DNA of 64,000 bases from Pyrococcus furiosus DSM 3638 (GTDB taxonomy: Archaea; Methanobacteriota_B; Thermococci; Thermococcales; Thermococcaceae). This document shows, piece by piece, positions 17,438 to 30,100 of the stretch. The notes below the pieces were generated by a model that had not been told where the DNA came from, searched no databases, and saw nothing but the letters and a program-made list of their open reading frames with translations. The DNA is taken from the NCBI RefSeq assembly GCF_000007305.1, contig NC_003413.1, forward strand, positions 62,001 through 126,000, written 5' to 3'. A program made the translations under genes and the position numbers. Every line of letters starts with the position of its first letter. Within the stretch, counting starts at the first letter, position 1.

Positions 17438-17472
17438 ACTTTCCACCTCTAGCTTTATATTTTGATATTGTG

Positions 17473-17481
17473 ATTTATAAT
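17473..17481 (-). promoter_or_regulatory. TATA element of celB
   Basis: On the minus strand the sequence reads ATTATAAAT about 36-44 bases ahead of the celB start, giving a leader of roughly ten to fifteen bases that still contains the GAGGTGG ribosome site. For the divergent adhA gene, candidate elements are TATGTTTAAAC (about 17517-17527) and TTATAAAA (about 17573-17580). Confidence 0.55.
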
Positions 17482-17612
17482 ATTTCCCATGCAATTATAA
17501 ATGTGGGAAGATAGATATATGTTTAAACTTGCTTTTTGAGGAGGCTCAATTCTCTTCATAAATGTCCAAAAATTATAAAAAACATCAAGCTTATATTGCT
17601 GGGAGGGATAAA

Positions 17613-18317
17613 ATGAAGGTTGCCGTAATTACTGGGGCATCCCGTGGAATCGGGGAAGCTATAGCAAAGGCCCTTGCTGAAGATGGATATTCCCTTGCCT
17701 TAGGGGCTAGAAGTGTTGATAGGTTAGAGAAGATTGCCAAGGAACTCAGCGAAAAACATGGGGTGGAGGTATTTTACGACTACCTCGATGTATCAAAACC
17801 AGAAAGCGTTGAAGAGTTTGCAAGGAAAACGCTAGCTCACTTTGGAGATGTGGACGTTGTTGTGGCCAATGCGGGGCTTGGTTACTTTGGTAGGCTTGAA
17901 GAGCTTACAGAAGAGCAGTTCCACGAAATGATTGAAGTAAACCTTTTGGGAGTTTGGAGAACAATAAAAGCTTTCTTAAACTCCTTAAAGCGGACTGGAG
18001 GAGTGGCTATTGTTGTTACTTCAGATGTTTCTGCAAGGCTACTTCCATACGGTGGAGGTTATGTGGCAACTAAATGGGCTGCAAGAGCATTGGTAAGGAC
18101 CTTCCAGATTGAGAATCCAGATGTGAGGTTCTTCGAGCTAAGACCTGGAGCAGTAGATACATATTTTGGAGGGAGCAAAGCTGGGAAGCCAAAGGAGCAA
18201 GGGTATTTAAAACCTGAGGAAGTTGCTGAGGCAGTAAAATACCTCCTAAGACTTCCAAAGGATGTTAGGGTTGAGGAATTAATGTTGCGCTCAATTTATC
18301 AAAAACCTGAGTATTGA
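17613..18317 (+). CDS. adhA: Short-chain alcohol dehydrogenase AdhA
   Basis: A 234-residue NADP(H)-preferring short-chain dehydrogenase/reductase. It has the cofactor motif TGASRGIGE (residues about 8-16), NAG in VVANAGLGYFG, catalytic Ser in VVTSDVSA and the YVATK active-site Tyr/Lys pair. ATG at 17613 follows GGGAGGGATAAA; an upstream in-frame ATG at 17562 would add 17 residues but is poorly placed. It is recognised as AdhA from the laminarinase locus. The gene is followed ten bases later by adhB, consistent with an adhA-adhB-lamA operon that couples saccharide breakdown to disposal of reductant as alcohols. Confidence 0.95.
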   Translation: MKVAVITGASRGIGEAIAKALAEDGYSLALGARSVDRLEKIAKELSEKHGVEVFYDYLDVSKPESVEEFARKTLAHFGDVDVVVANAGLGYFGRLEELTEEQFHEMIEVNLLGVWRTIKAFLNSLKRTGGVAIVVTSDVSARLLPYGGGYVATKWAARALVRTFQIENPDVRFFELRPGAVDTYFGGSKAGKPKEQGYLKPEEVAEAVKYLLRLPKDVRVEELMLRSIYQKPEY

Positions 18318-18327
18318 GGTGGTGTGC

Positions 18328-19500
18328 ATGTTTGAGATATCAATTTATCTTCCCACAGAAATAGTTTTTGGTCCTGGGAAGCTTGAAATGCTTCCTAAAC
18401 TAGTGAAGAAGCATGGGCTTTCTGGGAAGGCCCTAATAGTAACTGGAAGGAGAAGCACAAAGGAAACTGGAGTTCTTTATAGAGTTCAAGAACTACTTAA
18501 GCAAGCTGGGGTAGAGAGCATAGTTTTTGACAAAATTATTCCAAATCCAATATCTACTCATGTGGATGAAGGGGCAGAGATAGCGAGAAAAGAAAATGTT
18601 AGCTTTGTTGTTGGCTTGGGTGGTGGAAGTGCGATAGATAGTGCAAAAGCTATAGCAATGACTGCCGCCAGTGGAGGTAAATATTGGGACTATGTTCCAG
18701 CTGTGGGAGGAGGAAAGAAGCCTACTGGAGCGCTTCCAATAGTTGCAATTCCAACAACCCACGGGACTGGAACGGAGGCTGATCCTTATGCTGTTATAAC
18801 TAATCCTGAAACAAAGGAGAAGCAGGGAATTGGATATGATGTTCTCTTCCCCAAATTCTCTATAGTTGATCCAGAACTTATGCTTACTCTTCCAAAAGAT
18901 CAAACAGTGTACACTTCAATGGATGCTTTCTACCACTCCATTGAGGCCTTTCTTAATGTTAGAGCAAATCCATATTCGGATGTTCTGGCTCTCGACTCAA
19001 TGAGGCGCATTGTTACATACCTTCCATTGGCCTACGAAAACTTGAGAAATCTTGAAGCAAGAACGCAACTTGCCTGGGCAAGTACTGAGGCTGGAATAAC
19101 GGAAACGGTAACGGGAGTTGTGGCAAATCATGCACTTGAGCATGGTCTAAGTGGATTCTATCCTGAAGTGCCTCATGGTCTGGGCCTCTGCATTCTAGGA
19201 CCCTACCTCTTTGAATACATTCTCGACTATGCCTATGAAAAGTTGGCGATAGTCGGAAGAGAGGTATTTGGAGTTTACGAGCCAAATGACAGAAAGGCAG
19301 CAGAGCTAGCTATTAAGAAGCTACGTGACTTCCAGAGCCTCTTTGGAGTAAACAAGAAGCTCAGAGAATTAGGGGTTAAAGAGGAAGACATTCCAGAGAT
19401 GGCTAGGACTGCTTATAGAATGATGAAACCTGTTATAGAGGCAACACCGGGAGATTTGAAAGTTGAAGACTTGGAAGAGATCTATAGAAGAGCATACTAA
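18328..19500 (+). CDS. adhB: Iron-containing alcohol dehydrogenase AdhB
   Basis: A 390-residue group III (iron-dependent) alcohol dehydrogenase. The Rossmann-like N-terminal half carries GGGSAIDSAKA for cofactor binding; metal ligands lie in MDAFYHSIEAF (Asp, His) and HALEHGLSGFYPEVPHGLG (His, His). ATG at 18328 is favoured by GAGGTGGTGTGC directly upstream; a GTG at 18319 would add three residues. It probably interconverts medium-chain alcohols and aldehydes. Part of the adhA-adhB-lamA cluster, with short spacers of 10 and 12 bases on either side. Confidence 0.95.
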   Translation: MFEISIYLPTEIVFGPGKLEMLPKLVKKHGLSGKALIVTGRRSTKETGVLYRVQELLKQAGVESIVFDKIIPNPISTHVDEGAEIARKENVSFVVGLGGGSAIDSAKAIAMTAASGGKYWDYVPAVGGGKKPTGALPIVAIPTTHGTGTEADPYAVITNPETKEKQGIGYDVLFPKFSIVDPELMLTLPKDQTVYTSMDAFYHSIEAFLNVRANPYSDVLALDSMRRIVTYLPLAYENLRNLEARTQLAWASTEAGITETVTGVVANHALEHGLSGFYPEVPHGLGLCILGPYLFEYILDYAYEKLAIVGREVFGVYEPNDRKAAELAIKKLRDFQSLFGVNKKLRELGVKEEDIPEMARTAYRMMKPVIEATPGDLKVEDLEEIYRRAY

Positions 19501-19512
19501 CGGGCTGACACA

Positions 19513-20406
19513 ATGAAAAAAGAAGCCTTGTTGTTTCTTTCCTTAATTTTTCTCGTGTTTGTAAGTGGATGTATTCATCATTCAACTAATCAACAACTTT
19601 CTTCTAAACAACAAGTCCCTGAAGTGATAGAAATAGATGGAAAACAGTGGAGACTTATTTGGCACGATGAGTTTGAAGGTTCCGAAGTAAATAAAGAATA
19701 CTGGACATTTGAGAAGGGAAATGGAATAGCTTATGGAATCCCGGGATGGGGGAATGGAGAGCTTGAATACTACACGGAAAACAACACCTATATTGTAAAT
19801 GGCACCCTTGTCATTGAGGCCAGAAAAGAAATAATTACTGATCCTAACGAAGGAACGTTTCTCTACACTTCATCAAGACTTAAGACTGAAGGTAAGGTAG
19901 AATTTAGCCCTCCAGTAGTTGTTGAGGCTAGAATAAAGCTTCCAAAAGGTAAAGGTTTATGGCCTGCATTCTGGATGTTGGGGAGCAACATAAGGGAAGT
20001 AGGCTGGCCAAATTGTGGAGAAATAGACATAATGGAGTTCCTTGGCCATGAGCCACGGACAATTCACGGAACTGTTCATGGCCCAGGTTACTCGGGAAGT
20101 AAAGGAATTACTAGGGCCTATACACTCCCTGAAGGTGTTCCAGACTTTACAGAAGACTTCCATGTATTTGGAATAGTTTGGTATCCGGATAAAATAAAGT
20201 GGTACGTTGATGGAACTTTTTATCATGAGGTTACAAAAGAACAAGTGGAGGCTATGGGCTATGAGTGGGTCTTCGATAAGCCCTTCTATATAATCCTTAA
20301 TCTTGCAGTGGGTGGTTATTGGCCAGGAAACCCCGATGCTACAACTCCATTTCCAGCAAAGATGGTGGTGGATTATGTAAGGGTTTACTCATTCGTTAGT
20401 GGTTGA
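19513..20406 (+). CDS. lamA: Laminarinase, endo-1,3-beta-glucanase (GH16)
   Basis: A 297-residue secreted enzyme cleaving internal beta-1,3-glucan bonds of laminarin; products can then feed CelB. The N-terminus is a hydrophobic signal (LLFLSLIFLVFVSGC) with a lipobox-like VSGC, so it may be lipid-anchored after cleavage, followed by a short Gln/Ser linker. The GH16 fold shows WHDEFEGSEVNKEYW, and catalytic residues in GEIDIMEFLG (nucleophile and acid/base Glu). It is the last gene of the adhA-adhB-lamA group. The identity with P. furiosus LamA is from recall. Confidence 0.96.
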   Translation: MKKEALLFLSLIFLVFVSGCIHHSTNQQLSSKQQVPEVIEIDGKQWRLIWHDEFEGSEVNKEYWTFEKGNGIAYGIPGWGNGELEYYTENNTYIVNGTLVIEARKEIITDPNEGTFLYTSSRLKTEGKVEFSPPVVVEARIKLPKGKGLWPAFWMLGSNIREVGWPNCGEIDIMEFLGHEPRTIHGTVHGPGYSGSKGITRAYTLPEGVPDFTEDFHVFGIVWYPDKIKWYVDGTFYHEVTKEQVEAMGYEWVFDKPFYIILNLAVGGYWPGNPDATTPFPAKMVVDYVRVYSFVSG

Positions 20407-20447
20407 GGTTGGGAAAGATTTTATTGCTTTGTTGAGCATAAAATAAT

Positions 20448-21155
20448 ATGCTGGGCTTGAACACTTCAATTATTGGGAAGGTGGTTATATACTATAGAGA
20501 AGTCACATCCACAAATGAAGTAGCAAAGCTCGGCAATTTTGAAGAAGGAACTGTAATAGTTGCTGACACTCAAACTATGGGACATGGAAGAATTGGTAGG
20601 AGGTGGGAATCTCCACCTGGCGGGCTGTGGATGTCCGTGGTTTTGCATCCTAGAATTTCTACCGAGGATCTCCCGAAATTGAGCTTTCTAGGGGCATTAG
20701 CAGTTGTTAGGACTCTCTCTGAATTTTCCATTCAGGGGAAGATAAAGTGGCCAAACGATGTTCTTGTTGATTACAAGAAAATAGCTGGAATACTCGTTGA
20801 GAAAAGAGGGGATAACGTTGTGCTTGGAGTAGGGCTAAACGTAAACAATGAAGCCCCAGAGAATGCCACGTCTATGGCCGAGATATTGGGAACTTCCGTA
20901 CCTTTAATTGAGGTTTTCCGAGCATTGGTGACTAACTTAGATGAATTGTACAAGATGTTTTTGTCTTCCCCAGCAAGCCTTCTTGAGATGGCAAAAAAGG
21001 AAATGATTCTTGGAGTTCCCGTTAGAATTATTGGGGATGGAGAAATTGAAGGCATTGCTGAAGACATCGACGAGCTTGGAAGACTAATTCTAAGGCTCTC
21101 AGATGGAAGCCTAAAGAAAATTGTTTATGGAGATGTGTCACTTAGGTTCCTCTAG
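20448..21155 (+). CDS. birA: Biotin protein ligase
   Basis: A 235-residue monofunctional biotin-[protein] ligase that forms biotinyl-AMP and biotinylates a carboxylase/decarboxylase carrier domain. Signature motifs are TSTNEVAK, the biotinyl-AMP loop [17 protein letters not shown] and [20 protein letters not shown]. No N-terminal helix-turn-helix is present, unlike E. coli BirA, so it does not act as a repressor. The small C-terminal SH3-like domain ([18 protein letters not shown]) is present. The last 18 bases overlap the convergent 2-phosphoglycerate kinase gene. Confidence 0.93.
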   Translation: MLGLNTSIIGKVVIYYREVTSTNEVAKLGNFEEGTVIVADTQTMGHGRIGRRWESPPGGLWMSVVLHPRISTEDLPKLSFLGALAVVRTLSEFSIQGKIKWPNDVLVDYKKIAGILVEKRGDNVVLGVGLNVNNEAPENATSMAEILGTSVPLIEVFRALVTNLDELYKMFLSSPASLLEMAKKEMILGVPVRIIGDGEIEGIAEDIDELGRLILRLSDGSLKKIVYGDVSLRFL

Positions 21156-22046
21156 CATGTCTAGTCCTTTCTTCTTCATTATTTCTACAGTTTTTTCCAT
21201 AATGTCCTCCATGATTGTGGAGATTGTTTTTTCAAGCTCTACATTCTCAATTATGGGAACTCTATATTCCCTTGCTTTCTTTATCAAGTATTCCTGGATT
21301 TCCATTATCTCATCTAAGTGGGAGATATAGTATTGGGCAGATCTTTTGCTGTATCTAGTTCTTTCATAAAATCTGGCTTCCAACTCCTCCCTACTTCTAG
21401 CCACTATCATGTACATAAAGGCCATCTCATAATCAATTTTAATGAACCCTGGGACTAAATGTATTCCCTCTATTATAGCGTTTAGGCCTTCTTTTATGGC
21501 CCTCTGAATTACTGCATTAACTCCCACGGCAACAGCATTTACCTGACTCTCAAATCCTGCAATTATTGGGGATCCAGTTACAGTTCCCCTAAGCTCTTTC
21601 CATGCCAGAAAAGTTGATGTATGAATAGTTGGGAGAAGCTCGGGGGTTATTATTTTTCTCATGACTTCTCTAATGGTATCAGTTCCTATAACACTCCTAA
21701 TTCCAAGCCTAAAGGCGAGTTCAGTAGCAATTGTTGACTTTCCAACCCCTGTTGGTCCTCCCAGGAGGATTATTAGGGGTATTTTAAGTTTTCTAAACCT
21801 TCTCCAGAACAAATATCTCTTGGCCTCTTCTTTAAAACCTTTCTCAACAAGCTTTTGATATGTTATGTTTCTTATCTCTTCCTTTGTGACAACTTTTTTT
21901 CCTTGCCTTATCAGTTCTTCTTGAACCTCTGTAGCTATGGCATATGCTAAATCAACATCAACTCCTACTGAAGTGATTGACCTAGTTAAGATTCCCCTCG
22001 AAAATGGTAGGCGAACCTTTCCATCCCTTTCAATTACCTTTATCAT
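21138..22046 (-). CDS. pgk2: 2-Phosphoglycerate kinase
   Basis: A 302-residue kinase that makes 2,3-bisphosphoglycerate from 2-phosphoglycerate, the first step to cyclic 2,3-diphosphoglycerate, a thermoprotective solute and phosphate store. An ATP-cone-like domain covers about residues 1-90, followed by a P-loop kinase with [16 protein letters not shown] and the TDTIREVMR segment. It overlaps the upstream cyclic synthetase gene by 17 bases, so the two are translationally coupled and make a two-gene pathway. ATG at 22046 gives [12 protein letters not shown]. Confidence 0.92.
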   Translation of the reverse strand: MIKVIERDGKVRLPFSRGILTRSITSVGVDVDLAYAIATEVQEELIRQGKKVVTKEEIRNITYQKLVEKGFKEEAKRYLFWRRFRKLKIPLIILLGGPTGVGKSTIATELAFRLGIRSVIGTDTIREVMRKIITPELLPTIHTSTFLAWKELRGTVTGSPIIAGFESQVNAVAVGVNAVIQRAIKEGLNAIIEGIHLVPGFIKIDYEMAFMYMIVARSREELEARFYERTRYSKRSAQYYISHLDEIMEIQEYLIKKAREYRVPIIENVELEKTISTIMEDIMEKTVEIMKKKGLDMLEEPK

Positions 22047-23325
22047 TTACAATCCTCCTGGCGAGGTTTATTACTGCCTCTTTCAGGTCTTTTCCATCAA
22101 TGTTCTTGGGTTCATTGTCTAAAAATACAACCCTTTTGCCCCGAGAAAATGCATGTCTGATTACCACATCTACAGCTCCTGCCTTCAATTCCACTATGGC
22201 CGTGTCATCATAATTAACTTTTGCGAGCTCATCCTTTAAGATGTTTCTTTTGGCGAGGTTGCCTGTGTAGTATACTACCTCTATTCCCATCTTTTCAAGT
22301 TCTTCTGAAAATTTCTTTGCAGATTGTGGATTTGTTGTTGCTATAATCGCCTTCCCATCCACCTCCCCTATCAACCTGGGAACAAATCTTGTTAAGTGGA
22401 TATCAGCCTCTGGATTGATTTCCCTAATAGCTTGGGTAATTCTTTTTAGCTTTTCCTCACTCACGGAATCAGCCATTGTAACAACTACTATATCTGCAAG
22501 CCCTATTCTCAATGGCCCAAAGTATTGCTCAATTTTTTCCGTCCCATGAATTGCACTCGTTATTGTAATGAAACCATCGGCCAAGACATTAGGAAATGTT
22601 GGGCCAGATCCCTCAAACACTATAATGTCAGGATTAAGAGATTTTGCAATCTCTATGCCTTCATCAATTATATCAAAGAAAGAAAAACCTGCTAGCCCTC
22701 CCCCACATCTCCTACATCCTACTGTTATTACACCGGCCGTTAGTGCGTCTTCAAAGTGATCTGATGCCGCATGCTTCCCTTCTTCAGAGACCTTTAGGAG
22801 GAACTCTGGAGTTATCTCCATCAGATCTCCCCTAATCACCTCAGGCTTTTCTGGACCTCCTCTTCCCATTGTCACTATGACAACTTTGTAAAGCTCTTTT
22901 AGTGTTCTCCCTACAAAGCCACCTATGGCTGTTTTTCCTACTCTTTTCCCAGTTCCAATGATGGAAATAGAAGGAATATCAATTTTCTTCCATTCTTTAG
23001 CCCTAAACTCAAAGTCAGCTCCTTTGTAAGTTATACCAAGTTTAAGTAGGTAAGAAGCTATCCTAAACCTCAAATTGGGAGTTAAAACAGGTTCATCACT
23101 TAAATCTATGACTTCCGTAATGTTATTTTCAGAAATGGCCTTGGATAGTGCTTCAAAAATGTTGGGAGAGTGATAAACCTTAATATTCAAAGCTTTCTCA
23201 ATATCTCTTATGCTCCCGATCTTTTCAGTTCCTCCAACAAAAACGGCACAACAGGGTTTGATTTTTTCAATGGCCCATCTGTTGACATCTGGATAGTGCT
23301 CTCCATCGATGAGGGCCAATTTCAT
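22030..23325 (-). CDS. cpgS: Cyclic 2,3-diphosphoglycerate synthetase
   Basis: A 431-residue ATP-dependent enzyme that cyclises 2,3-bisphosphoglycerate. The start [19 protein letters not shown] is characteristic of the family. A P-loop ([15 protein letters not shown]) lies near residue 127, with [10 protein letters not shown] after it, and the C-terminal region carries [10 protein letters not shown]. It is cytoplasmic, with no membrane segments. It is the first gene of a pair with the 2-phosphoglycerate kinase. The promoter region (about 140 bases) is shared with the divergent wtpA gene. Confidence 0.92.
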   Translation of the reverse strand: MKLALIDGEHYPDVNRWAIEKIKPCCAVFVGGTEKIGSIRDIEKALNIKVYHSPNIFEALSKAISENNITEVIDLSDEPVLTPNLRFRIASYLLKLGITYKGADFEFRAKEWKKIDIPSISIIGTGKRVGKTAIGGFVGRTLKELYKVVIVTMGRGGPEKPEVIRGDLMEITPEFLLKVSEEGKHAASDHFEDALTAGVITVGCRRCGGGLAGFSFFDIIDEGIEIAKSLNPDIIVFEGSGPTFPNVLADGFITITSAIHGTEKIEQYFGPLRIGLADIVVVTMADSVSEEKLKRITQAIREINPEADIHLTRFVPRLIGEVDGKAIIATTNPQSAKKFSEELEKMGIEVVYYTGNLAKRNILKDELAKVNYDDTAIVELKAGAVDVVIRHAFSRGKRVVFLDNEPKNIDGKDLKEAVINLARRIVNDKGN

Positions 23326-23421
23326 AAAACTCCCCCACTTCTGCTTTCCATAGCTATTAATAAATCTTCCTTTTCCGTTACTTATTTAAATAAAATTATT
23401 TAACTTAAAACCAAAAGTTAA

Positions 23422-24486
<1,065 letters not shown>

Positions 24487-24558
24487 ATGTTTTTGTTTTG
24501 CATTTTTATTTAACGTATGAGGCAAAGTTTAATAACGAGCACTGCTTATCTTTTTCCG

Positions 24559-25308
24559 ATGGATAGAAGAGACTACTTAGCTTACGCCTTTGCAGGATTA
24601 GGGGCATTCTTAGTGGCATTTATTGGCCTTCCCTTATTCATGATTTTCATAAAGCAAGCATACGATCTTGAAGCTCTACAGAGGACATTAGTTGATCCAT
24701 TGGTTATTGAGTCAATTAGAAATTCTCTATTTACAGCAACTGTTTCAACCCTCCTGGGAATTCTCTTTGGTGTTCCCTTGGGCTATGTCTTAGCGAGAAA
24801 GGAATTCAAGGGTAAAAATTTTGTTCAAGCTCTTATCGACACTCCAATTGTAATCCCTCACTCTGTTGTTGGAATAATGCTCCTTGTTACATTTTCCGAT
24901 GCAATTCTTGACAACTATAAGGGAATAGTGGCAGTGATGTTGTTTGTGTCTTCCCCATTCATAGTGAACTCCGCTAGGGATGGCTTCTTAAGTGTCGATG
25001 AAAAGCTTGAATACGTAGCAAGAACATTGGGTGCTTCTGGACTAAGAACTTTCTTTTCTGTGACACTTCCAAATGCTATTCATTCTATAGCAAGTGGGGC
25101 AATTATGGCTTGGGCAAGGGCAATAAGTGAAGTTGGTGCTATTTTGATAGTTGCCTATTATCCAAAGACGGCTCAAGTTCTGATTATGGAGTACTTCAAC
25201 AATTATGGACTTAGGGCCTCTAGACCAATTGCAGTTATTTTAGTTACGATAAGCCTTGCAGTGTTCATTTTCCTACGGTGGCTAGTTGGGAGGGGGAGAA
25301 ATGCTTGA
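24559..25308 (+). CDS. wtpB: Tungstate ABC transporter permease WtpB
   Basis: A 249-residue membrane subunit. ATG at 24559 ([13 protein letters not shown]) is the conserved start; an in-frame ATG at 24517 would add 14 residues. About six membrane segments are visible, beginning with [19 protein letters not shown]. The EAA coupling motif lies at [21 protein letters not shown], which docks on WtpC. The last eight bases overlap wtpC, implying coupled translation. Confidence 0.95.
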
Positions 25309-26335
25309 AGTGCAAGGAATATCAAAGAAGTGGAAAGACTTTCATCTAAAGGATATAAGCTTCTCGGTAATGGATGGAGAGTATTTCATAGTCCTTGGCC
25401 CTAGCGGGGCTGGGAAGACGGTGTTGCTTGAGATAATAGCCGGTATAATTCCTCCAGATGGGGGAAAAGTGTTGCTCGATGGGAAGGACATAACTCTCCT
25501 CCCTCCAGAAAAGAGGGGAATAGCCTACGTTCCACAGAACTATGCCCTCTTCCCCAACATGAGCGTTTTTGACAATATAGCCTTTGGACTCAAGGTAAGA
25601 AGGGTTCCCAGGAGTGAAATAGAGAAAAGAGTTTTGGAGATATCTGAGGTTCTAGGGATAAGGCATCTCCTCCATAGAAAACCACGGACATTGAGTGGAG
25701 GAGAACAGCAGAGAGTTGCTGTAGCAAGAGCCTTAGTAATTGAGCCTGAGATAATACTTCTTGATGAGCCGTTTGCAAACCTTGACGTTCAAATAAGGAG
25801 TAGATTAATTAATGAAATGAAACGATGGAGAAGGGAACTGGGCTTTACTGCCATCCATGTAACGCACTCATTTGAAGAGGCCTTGGCTCTTGGGGATAGA
25901 GTTGGTATAATGTTGAATGGTAAGTTAGTCCAGGTGGGAGAAATTAGAGAAGTGTTTTCAAGGCCAAATAGTGAAGAAGTAGCTAAATTTTTGGGATTTG
26001 AAAACATTATCGAAGGCATTGCTGATGGGAGAGTTCTCCACGTAGGAAAGCTTAGAATAGAGCTTCCCCTTGAGGCTAAGGGGAGGGTTAGGATAGGAAT
26101 AAGGCCTGAAGATATATTGATTTCAACTGAAAGAATCAAAACATCCGCTAGAAATGTATTCAAAGCTAAGGTGGAGGCGATAGAAGATGTTGGCCCTCTT
26201 GTCAAATTAACCCTTAATGTTTGTGACATAACTCTTAGGGCGTTTATAACAAGATCATCTCTAGTGGAGCTTGGGATAGAAGAGGGAAAAGAAGTCTATG
26301 CGAGCTTTAAAGCCTCTGCAATCCATGTTTTCTAG
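25301..26335 (+). CDS. wtpC: Tungstate ABC transporter ATPase WtpC
   Basis: A 344-residue ATPase with Walker [14 protein letters not shown]-loop [14 protein letters not shown], signature LSGGEQQR, Walker [13 protein letters not shown] and switch His [10 protein letters not shown]. The C-terminal about 100 residues (from [12 protein letters not shown]) form a TOBE/MOP-like domain, which in molybdate/tungstate ATPases may bind the oxyanion and give feedback. ATG at 25301 follows GGGAGGGGGAGAA. The stop overlaps that of the convergent kptA gene. Confidence 0.96.
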
Positions 26336-26883
26336 TCAAGAATCTCAGAAATGCACTCTACGGGAACGTGCTTTACAATTCTCACTCTCTTTCCTGCTTT
26401 TAAAATCTTGTATCCCTTTCTTCTCAGACATTCAGCGTCAATGAGGAGAACTACAACATCTTTTCCGTGCCTTCTTCCTGTGTAATAGGCATCTTCATAG
26501 CTTAAGCTGAGGTGAACATACTGCCTTTTCATAGGCTTTATTCCTTCCTTGAGTATTCCTTTCAAGTTCTCTCTAATTGTTCCGTGGTAGAGGACTTTGC
26601 TTTCTGTATCTTCCTCGTGTTTCAGCACTACGGGATAGCTATGGCCATATCTAGCCCTAATTTTGCTTCCCCTTATCTCATACCTCCCCTTGCTATCTTT
26701 CTCAACGATTTCCTTTATGAACTCTTCAGTAACCCAGGGGTAAACTGTTTTTATTGCTCTGATTAAGTCAGCTAACTCTACGAATCCCTCTTCATCTGGC
26801 TCTAGTCCGAATTCCCAGGGGGAGTGTCGTAGGATATAGGCCATTAACTTGCTAACCTTGAACCTCCTATCTCCTCCTACCAA
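26332..26883 (-). CDS. kptA: RNA 2'-phosphotransferase KptA/Tpt1
   Basis: An NAD-dependent enzyme that removes a 2'-phosphate from RNA, giving ADP-ribose 1,2-cyclic phosphate; in archaea its natural substrate is unclear since archaeal tRNA splicing does not leave this phosphate. Motifs are [12 protein letters not shown] (catalytic Arg-His), VLYHGT and [11 protein letters not shown], with the second Arg in RRHGKDVV. Start choice: AGGTG followed seven bases later by TTG at 26883 gives 183 residues starting [12 protein letters not shown]. The ATG at 26925 would put it further inside the helicase remnant. The start overlaps the true helicase stop by 17 bases, suggesting coupling. Confidence 0.88.
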
Positions 26884-27126
26884 TTCTATACACCTGGAGA
26901 TTGTGATTCTCAAATGGAAACTCAAAGTGCTCCCCCTTTCTCTTTGCCTCTATGTAAATCTTCTTCCACGGCCTTAAAAGTTCAAACATTTCTAAGTCCC
27001 TTACTGAATACGTAAAGATGTTCTTAGAAGCAATGAAGATTACTTTTTCTTTTGCCCTGCTTATGGCAACGTTGAGCCTGTTTGGATTGAAGAGGAAATC
27101 AAAAACCTTTCCCAGGTATGCGGGGG
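26867..27126 (-). pseudogene. C-terminal end of the Dna2-like helicase, displaced to another frame
   Basis: In the frame next to the end of the helicase ORF the minus strand reads PAYLGKVFDFLFNPNRLNVAISRAKEKVIFIASKN and continues to a stop at 26867. This holds helicase motif VI (VAISRAK, with the arginine finger) missing from the main frame. Removing one C (coding strand) from the run of five at 27122-27126 joins TSSDP to AYLGK without loss. The end sits just inside the start of kptA. By itself it has no start codon or ribosome site, so it is a fragment rather than a gene. Confidence 0.85.
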
Positions 27127-30100
27127 TCGCTGGAAGTCATTGAAATTACTATTAAAGATTTCTCTCCCCCTTGGAATCTCTCAACTGTGTCCACCTGGGC
27201 ACTATCTATTAATGAAGCTATTAATCTCTTTTGAGCTCTATATGGAACTACAACTCCTATATCAATATTCTCTACTCTTTTGATTATCTTCTCTACTATC
27301 TTTGCTTCCAGCTCGTTAATCTTTGTGGAATTGCCCTCGTCATGAAGTATTAGAACGAAAGGATACCTGTCATCTAAAACTATCGATAGAAACTCATCCT
27401 TGTGCCTGGCAATTATCTTTCTCCTCTTTTTCTTTTCACTAATCAATTTTATGCCATCTGCTCTGTATATTGCATCACTCAGTAGATCAGCTATTTCCTG
27501 GGGCAACCTATAAGTTCTTACTAACCTATAGAGAGGGAGAACCTCGTTCTTGTCCTTCTTCCATTCTGGAGGTTCCCTTCCAAGGATTCTCTTAAACTTC
27601 TTAAGTTCTCTTTCATCCAACTCTCCCCTGAGAAATCTAATGAAGTTAAGGGCTGAAAGGAATGGATAGTGCTCTTCAAATGTCTTTCTGTCCTCTAATT
27701 GCCATTCATGGACTTGAATTGGCTCCATCTGCCTGTGATCCCCGACCAAGAGAACTTGACCTTTACAAACTTTTGTTGAGAGGAAGAACATTGGTAAGTC
27801 CATCATACTAGCTTCATCTATGACAACTAGTTCGACTTCTTTTGTATTCTTCATAAGCTTGTTCAAAGTCTGTGGTGTTCCAAATACTATCCTCACAGTT
27901 CCAGAATTAGCAAAATATTTGTCTAATGATCTTTGCTTTGAAGAGTGGGTAATTTCTTGTGCTGTAAATCTAATTCTGTCGACATCATCCTTTATTTCCC
28001 TCTCTAGTTCCTCTTTAATTATTTTGATTGCCTCTTCCCCAGAGACTGCTCTAATTAGATCTATCTTTCTAAGCTCTTTTAATGTATTCTCCAGCTCTTT
28101 CTTTAGCTTTAAAGTCTTTATCAGGGCCTCATTAACTGCCCTGTGTGAGACTCCAGTAACTACAAAGAGGCCATTCTTTTTGTCCTTCACCATTGAATAT
28201 GCTCTTGCGAGAATTGCTGGGGCTATGGCCCCTGATGTCTTCCCAGTCCCAGGGGGGCCTTGAAGGGTGACTAGAAAGTTGTTTATGTCAATTGCAAACT
28301 TTTTCTGTTCTTCGTTGATCTTCTTAACTCTGGAGAGAAATTCTTCTATGTGCTTTTTCTTCCAGATGTTGACTTCGTATCTTGATTCCGTGTTCCCTTC
28401 GTATATTGCTTTGACCTTCTGATAAATTTCATGCTTGAGTTCCCCTTGGGATATTTCTGAGAGCACATTGTATGCCCTTTCCATTCCTATGTCATCGACG
28501 CTAGGATCTACTATAACTATCTCTCCAGGAGTAACTTTCACTTCCCCTTCAGGATAGGTTATTGTCAATAGTCCATTTTTACAACTAAACTTAGAGTGTT
28601 TGAGTGTAAATCTGCCTGGAGAGACTCTTATTAACCTTATAACAACTTTTCCTGTCTCGTGATCTATAGCCTCAACTATTCCTAACGGTGATTTGCTTAT
28701 TCTTTGAACGGGATCTCTTCTTAGCTTATCTAAGAATTTCTTTGGCGTTACAACTACAAGAGAACCTTCATCAATATCTATAAGAACTTCTTTTGGATTA
28801 TACTCTTTTATTCTTCCATTTTCGTCAATTAGCACGATTTTTCCAAACAACAGACAGTCATTTTTCTTCTTTTCAATGTTTTCTATCTTAATTAGTGCTG
28901 ATTCCTCTGAGTATGCTCTTATTGATAGGGGAAGCCTATAGTATTCGGATCGTTCTCTAAATCTTGCATCGAACTCTAATTGTAAGTATTCAAGAAGGAT
29001 ATCAGCTAATTCTTCCTTCTTTATGTCAAAGTTTTCGAGATCTTCTTTGGGTATTCCCTCTTTTTTCACGAAGGCGTCTTTATATTGCTCGGGAATTCTC
29101 TCTTCAATTGTTTTGAGGGCCTCAACCATTTGGGAGAGTATGTCCCTTATATCCCTCTTAATTCTTGAATTGTCTTCCTCAGTAGCTAATTTGACCAGTG
29201 CGCTCCAGAAAAGTGTGAAGGGTATTCCTTCGTTATCCCTATCGATGATTGGATAATATTCTGGCCCAATTCCCGTTTCAGAAATGTTAAGGAGAGTTTT
29301 GAGATTTATCTTACCATTTTCTCTTCTTGCTACAACCTCAAGCATTCGCGCAAAGGTTTTGTTCCTTCTCCATCTGTATCCAAACTGAGTAGCAACTGTA
29401 ACGAATCCCAGGCCAGGAGAAAGTGGTAAGGCATGCCTCCTTATTATCTCATCCTTTATTATTGAAAAGCTCTCCCAATCTATGGCTCTTCTCAAGCTTA
29501 GCAAGGCCATGACTGCATTGTTTTCTCTTATCTCTTTGTGTCTCTTTACGGCATCCATAAGGTCATCTCTCTGTTTTCTATTGTAAAAGTACATGTGTAG
29601 GTAGACTTTATCGGTTGGAGATAGTGACTTTACGGCATCAATAACATCCCTAAAGAACTCAATTAGAAGCATTCTCTCCTTTTCTTGGGCATCTGAAACT
29701 TCTATGGGGGGCTCATCGACGAACTTAACAATTATCCGCTCTCCATTTTGCCTATTCTTTACAAGGGCTGAAATTCCGATTATTGTGTCTGTTATTGGGC
29801 TTGTCTGGACATAGAAGAACACTTTCACTAAGCTCCTTGGAGGATAGTAAGAGGGCTCAACATCACCTACTCTCTCATCCATTGGCAGATTATACCCCGT
29901 CCTGGGGATGAACAGGGGTGTTGTTTCTCCCTCATCTAAATATTTAAGGATTGCCTGAGCTATCCTTGAGAGCTTTAGTAAGTTTATTCCCGTTCTTTTT
30001 GCTATCTCTTGAGTCTTCTTTGGATCTTTTATTGAGGGCTCTTCAAAGTTTGTAGGGGAATTTTCTTTGAATTCAAATAGCTTAGCCATGTCTTTTAAGT

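Noticed and set aside
17562-17612. N-terminal extension of AdhA from an upstream ATG
   Set aside because: The 17 extra residues precede the conserved Rossmann start MKVAVITGASRG, and GGGAGGGATAAA directly precedes the downstream ATG.
27820-28263. 147-residue plus-strand ORF inside the helicase gene
   Set aside because: Antisense shadow of the helicase domain; low-complexity Ser/Ile-rich product without motifs.
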